Part shown: piece by piece, positions 62,597 through 64,000 of the stretch
How positions within the stretch are numbered: the stretch's first letter is position 1
Layout: every line of letters begins with the position of its first letter
Origin: Anaerolineaceae bacterium
GTDB lineage: Bacteria; Chloroflexota; Anaerolineae; Aggregatilineales; Phototrophicaceae
Direction: 5' to 3'
Length of the DNA: 64,000 nt
NCBI GenBank assembly: GCA_007693385.1
Contig: REDR01000123.1
Coordinates: forward strand, 62,001-126,000
Position numbers and translations under genes: made by a program
The notes under the pieces: model-generated
The model's input: only the letters and a program-made list of their open reading frames with translations
Database searches by the model: none
What the model was told of the DNA's origin: nothing

Positions 62597-64000
62597 GTGA
62601 CAACCTATCGCATAGAAGTCTGGTCGAAAACAGGACAACGGCACCGTCGGGATGATGTTGATTATCTGCCGGTGAAATTGTATTTTTTACGTGGGGCGCT
62701 CACTGTGCGCGATGTTCAGCGCTTATGTGGCGCGATTCTAGCTGATCCGGTGGTAGAAGATTACAGCGTGGATATGGTCTACCGTCCGGATGATGTCGTT
62801 CATACCGTCGATGTGACGTTCCTGCCCGGCGTCACCGATTCTGTCGCGGAGAATTTGCTGAAAGCCGCACAGGTAATGGGCATCCATACGCTGGATCAAG
62901 CGGCGTCCGGTCAGCGCTTTTTACTGTACCGACAACGCGACGATCTCGATAAACTGGCGGTCAGCGTATTCTCGAACCCATTGATTCAACGCCATAGCAT
63001 TGACCAGCCGATTAACGCGCCATTCGTTGAAGCGGGGACGGCTACCGACCACGTAGACATCATCGCGCTGTGTGATGCCGACGACGAGCGCTTGCTGGCA
63101 ATTAGTCAGGAGCGCCGCCTATCGCTCGACCTGAACGAGATGCGGGCGATTCGTGATTATTTTCACGGCGAAGAGCGCGAACCAACGGACGCTGAATTAG
63201 AGATGTTGGCGCAAACATGGAGCGAGCATTGCGTACACAAGACATTCAAAGCCCGCATCACTTATGAGGGGCCAGCACACGGCGCGGAGGCTAACGCCAC
63301 AGCGCAAACCCAGCAAATTGACGGCCTGCTGAATACTTACATTCGTGCCGCTACCGAGCATGTCGCTAAAGATTGGGTGCGCTCCGCTTTTGTGGATAAT
63401 GCCGGCATCGTACGCTTCGATGATGGTTATGATCTAGCGTTCAAAGTAGAGACGCACAACCGCCCCTCAGCTTTAGAGCCGTTCGGCGGTGCAAATACCG
63501 GCGCGGGCGGCGTCATCCGTGACGTGCTGGGCGTCTCCGCGAAGCCGATAGCCAACACGGATATTCTGTTCTTCGGCCACCCGGATACCGAAAAAGTCCC
63601 TGACGGCGTGCTACATCCGCGCCGCGTGGCGGAGGGCGTCGTCGCTGGCATAGAAGATTACGGCAATAAGATGGGGATACCAACCGTCAACGGCGGCATC
63701 TGCTACGATGCTGGTTACGTGTCAAACCCGCTTGTTTTCTGCGGATGTCTGGGCATTCTGCCGCACGGGACGCACCGCACGCAGGCGCGAGACGGTGACT
63801 TGATCGTGGTGATCGGCGGGCGCACCGGACGCGACGGGCTACGCGGGGCAACATTCAGCAGTATGCAGATGGATTCGCAGACCGGCCAACTATCCGGCGG
63901 CGCGGTGCAGATCGGCCATCCGATACACGAGAAGCAGGTGCTAGAAGTCGTCTTGCGGGCACGGGACGCCGAACTTTACAACGCCATCACCGATTGCGGT
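62597..64000 (+). CDS. purL: Phosphoribosylformylglycinamidine synthase PurL with PurS-like N-terminus, cut by window edge
   Basis: Read from the sequence; not listed in the ORF track because it runs off the end. GTG 62597 with GGAG eight bases upstream gives 468 in-frame residues. The first 150 residues (YRIEVWSKTGQRHRRDDVDYL, then VEDYSVDMVYRPDDVVHTVDVTF) look like one or two PurS-like ferredoxin folds. They are followed by WSEHCVHKTFKA, FKVETHNRPSALEPFGGANTGAGGVIRDVLG and GATFSSMQMDSQTG, the PurL catalytic and ATP-binding core. It converts FGAR to FGAM with glutamine-derived ammonia. A glutaminase (PurQ) part, if fused, lies beyond the window. Confidence 0.93.
   Translation, partial: MTTYRIEVWSKTGQRHRRDDVDYLPVKLYFLRGALTVRDVQRLCGAILADPVVEDYSVDMVYRPDDVVHTVDVTFLPGVTDSVAENLLKAAQVMGIHTLDQAASGQRFLLYRQRDDLDKLAVSVFSNPLIQRHSIDQPINAPFVEAGTATDHVDIIALCDADDERLLAISQERRLSLDLNEMRAIRDYFHGEEREPTDAELEMLAQTWSEHCVHKTFKARITYEGPAHGAEANATAQTQQIDGLLNTYIRAATEHVAKDWVRSAFVDNAGIVRFDDGYDLAFKVETHNRPSALEPFGGANTGAGGVIRDVLGVSAKPIANTDILFFGHPDTEKVPDGVLHPRRVAEGVVAGIEDYGNKMGIPTVNGGICYDAGYVSNPLVFCGCLGILPHGTHRTQARDGDLIVVIGGRTGRDGLRGATFSSMQMDSQTGQLSGGAVQIGHPIHEKQVLEVVLRARDAELYNAITDCG

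Overview
The window looks like one contiguous piece of a bacterial chromosome of about 50-55% GC. It is densely coded, with no intergenic gap above about 300 bp, and carries no insertion sequence, prophage, CRISPR array or rRNA. The gene content points to a member of Chloroflexota, probably an Anaerolineae-like lineage. Supporting traits are Pro/Thr-rich 'TPTP' linkers on exported proteins, LysM, SH3 and PA14 envelope proteins, no LPS genes, a Rex regulator, a lycopene-cyclase-domain protein and PurL with a PurS-like N-terminus. The taxon is an inference from style, not from a marker search.

Layout. 1-1.9 kb: a multi-PAS histidine kinase cut by the left edge. 2.2-4.8 kb: a NOX/ferric-reductase-type flavocytochrome, a 30-residue membrane peptide missed by the ORF track, and a pentaheme cytochrome c. 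4.8-8.1 kb (minus): a heme ABC importer whose binding protein carries a FAS1-like tail. 8.2-10.7 kb: purine nucleoside phosphorylase, an envelope protein and a YugP-type metalloprotease. 10.7-13.7 kb (minus): a response regulator, FabH and FabF. 13.8-15.6 kb: an SDR-like protein and ProC. 15.6-20.2 kb: atpA-atpG-atpD-atpC with their own promoter and terminator. 20.4-22.1 kb: MreB and Rex, with a Rex-type operator in front of rex. 22.2-25 kb: a PA14/SH3 exported protein, an unknown protein and a GbsR/MarR regulator. 25.06 kb: tRNA-Leu(UAG). 25.2-28.8 kb: tig-clpP-clpX. 28.9-35.7 kb: hydrolases, a LysM lipoprotein, a NUDIX enzyme, L19 behind an attenuator-like hairpin, a class I amidotransferase, MurI and a possible nuclease. 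35.7-42.2 kb: a large histidine kinase, an AlbA/ATPase-type regulator, a glycosidase and an OmpR-type regulator. 42.2-47.3 kb: an overlapping run of esterase-CapA fusion, two unknown genes and NagZ. 47.4-54.2 kb: a ClpC-like AAA+ protein with a degenerate first ATPase, an unknown protein, phosphohexomutase, PurK, PurE and a Gfo/Idh oxidoreductase. 54.2-62.4 kb (minus): a carotenoid, photolyase and redox cluster. 62.6-64 kb: PurL, cut by the right edge.

The most notable item is hidden between ORF-track entries. In the carotenoid/photolyase cluster a peroxiredoxin-like (SelL-related) gene at 57252-57797 (minus) has an in-frame TGA exactly at the first position of its CxxC redox motif (UxxC). 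It has a good ribosome binding site upstream, an intact frame on both sides, and a 6-bp hairpin about 20 nt after the TGA of the form expected for a bacterial SECIS. I read it as a selenoprotein that an automatic caller would truncate or call a pseudogene.

Other points worth a second look: the flavocytochrome/pentaheme cytochrome locus; several multidomain fusions (heme-binding protein with FAS1, dienelactone-hydrolase-like with glutaminyl cyclase, esterase with CapA); acidic insertions within trigger factor and an AlbA-type protein; a Clp ATPase whose first AAA module has lost Walker A, Walker B and arginine-finger residues; and leader hairpins in front of rplS, clpP and purL.
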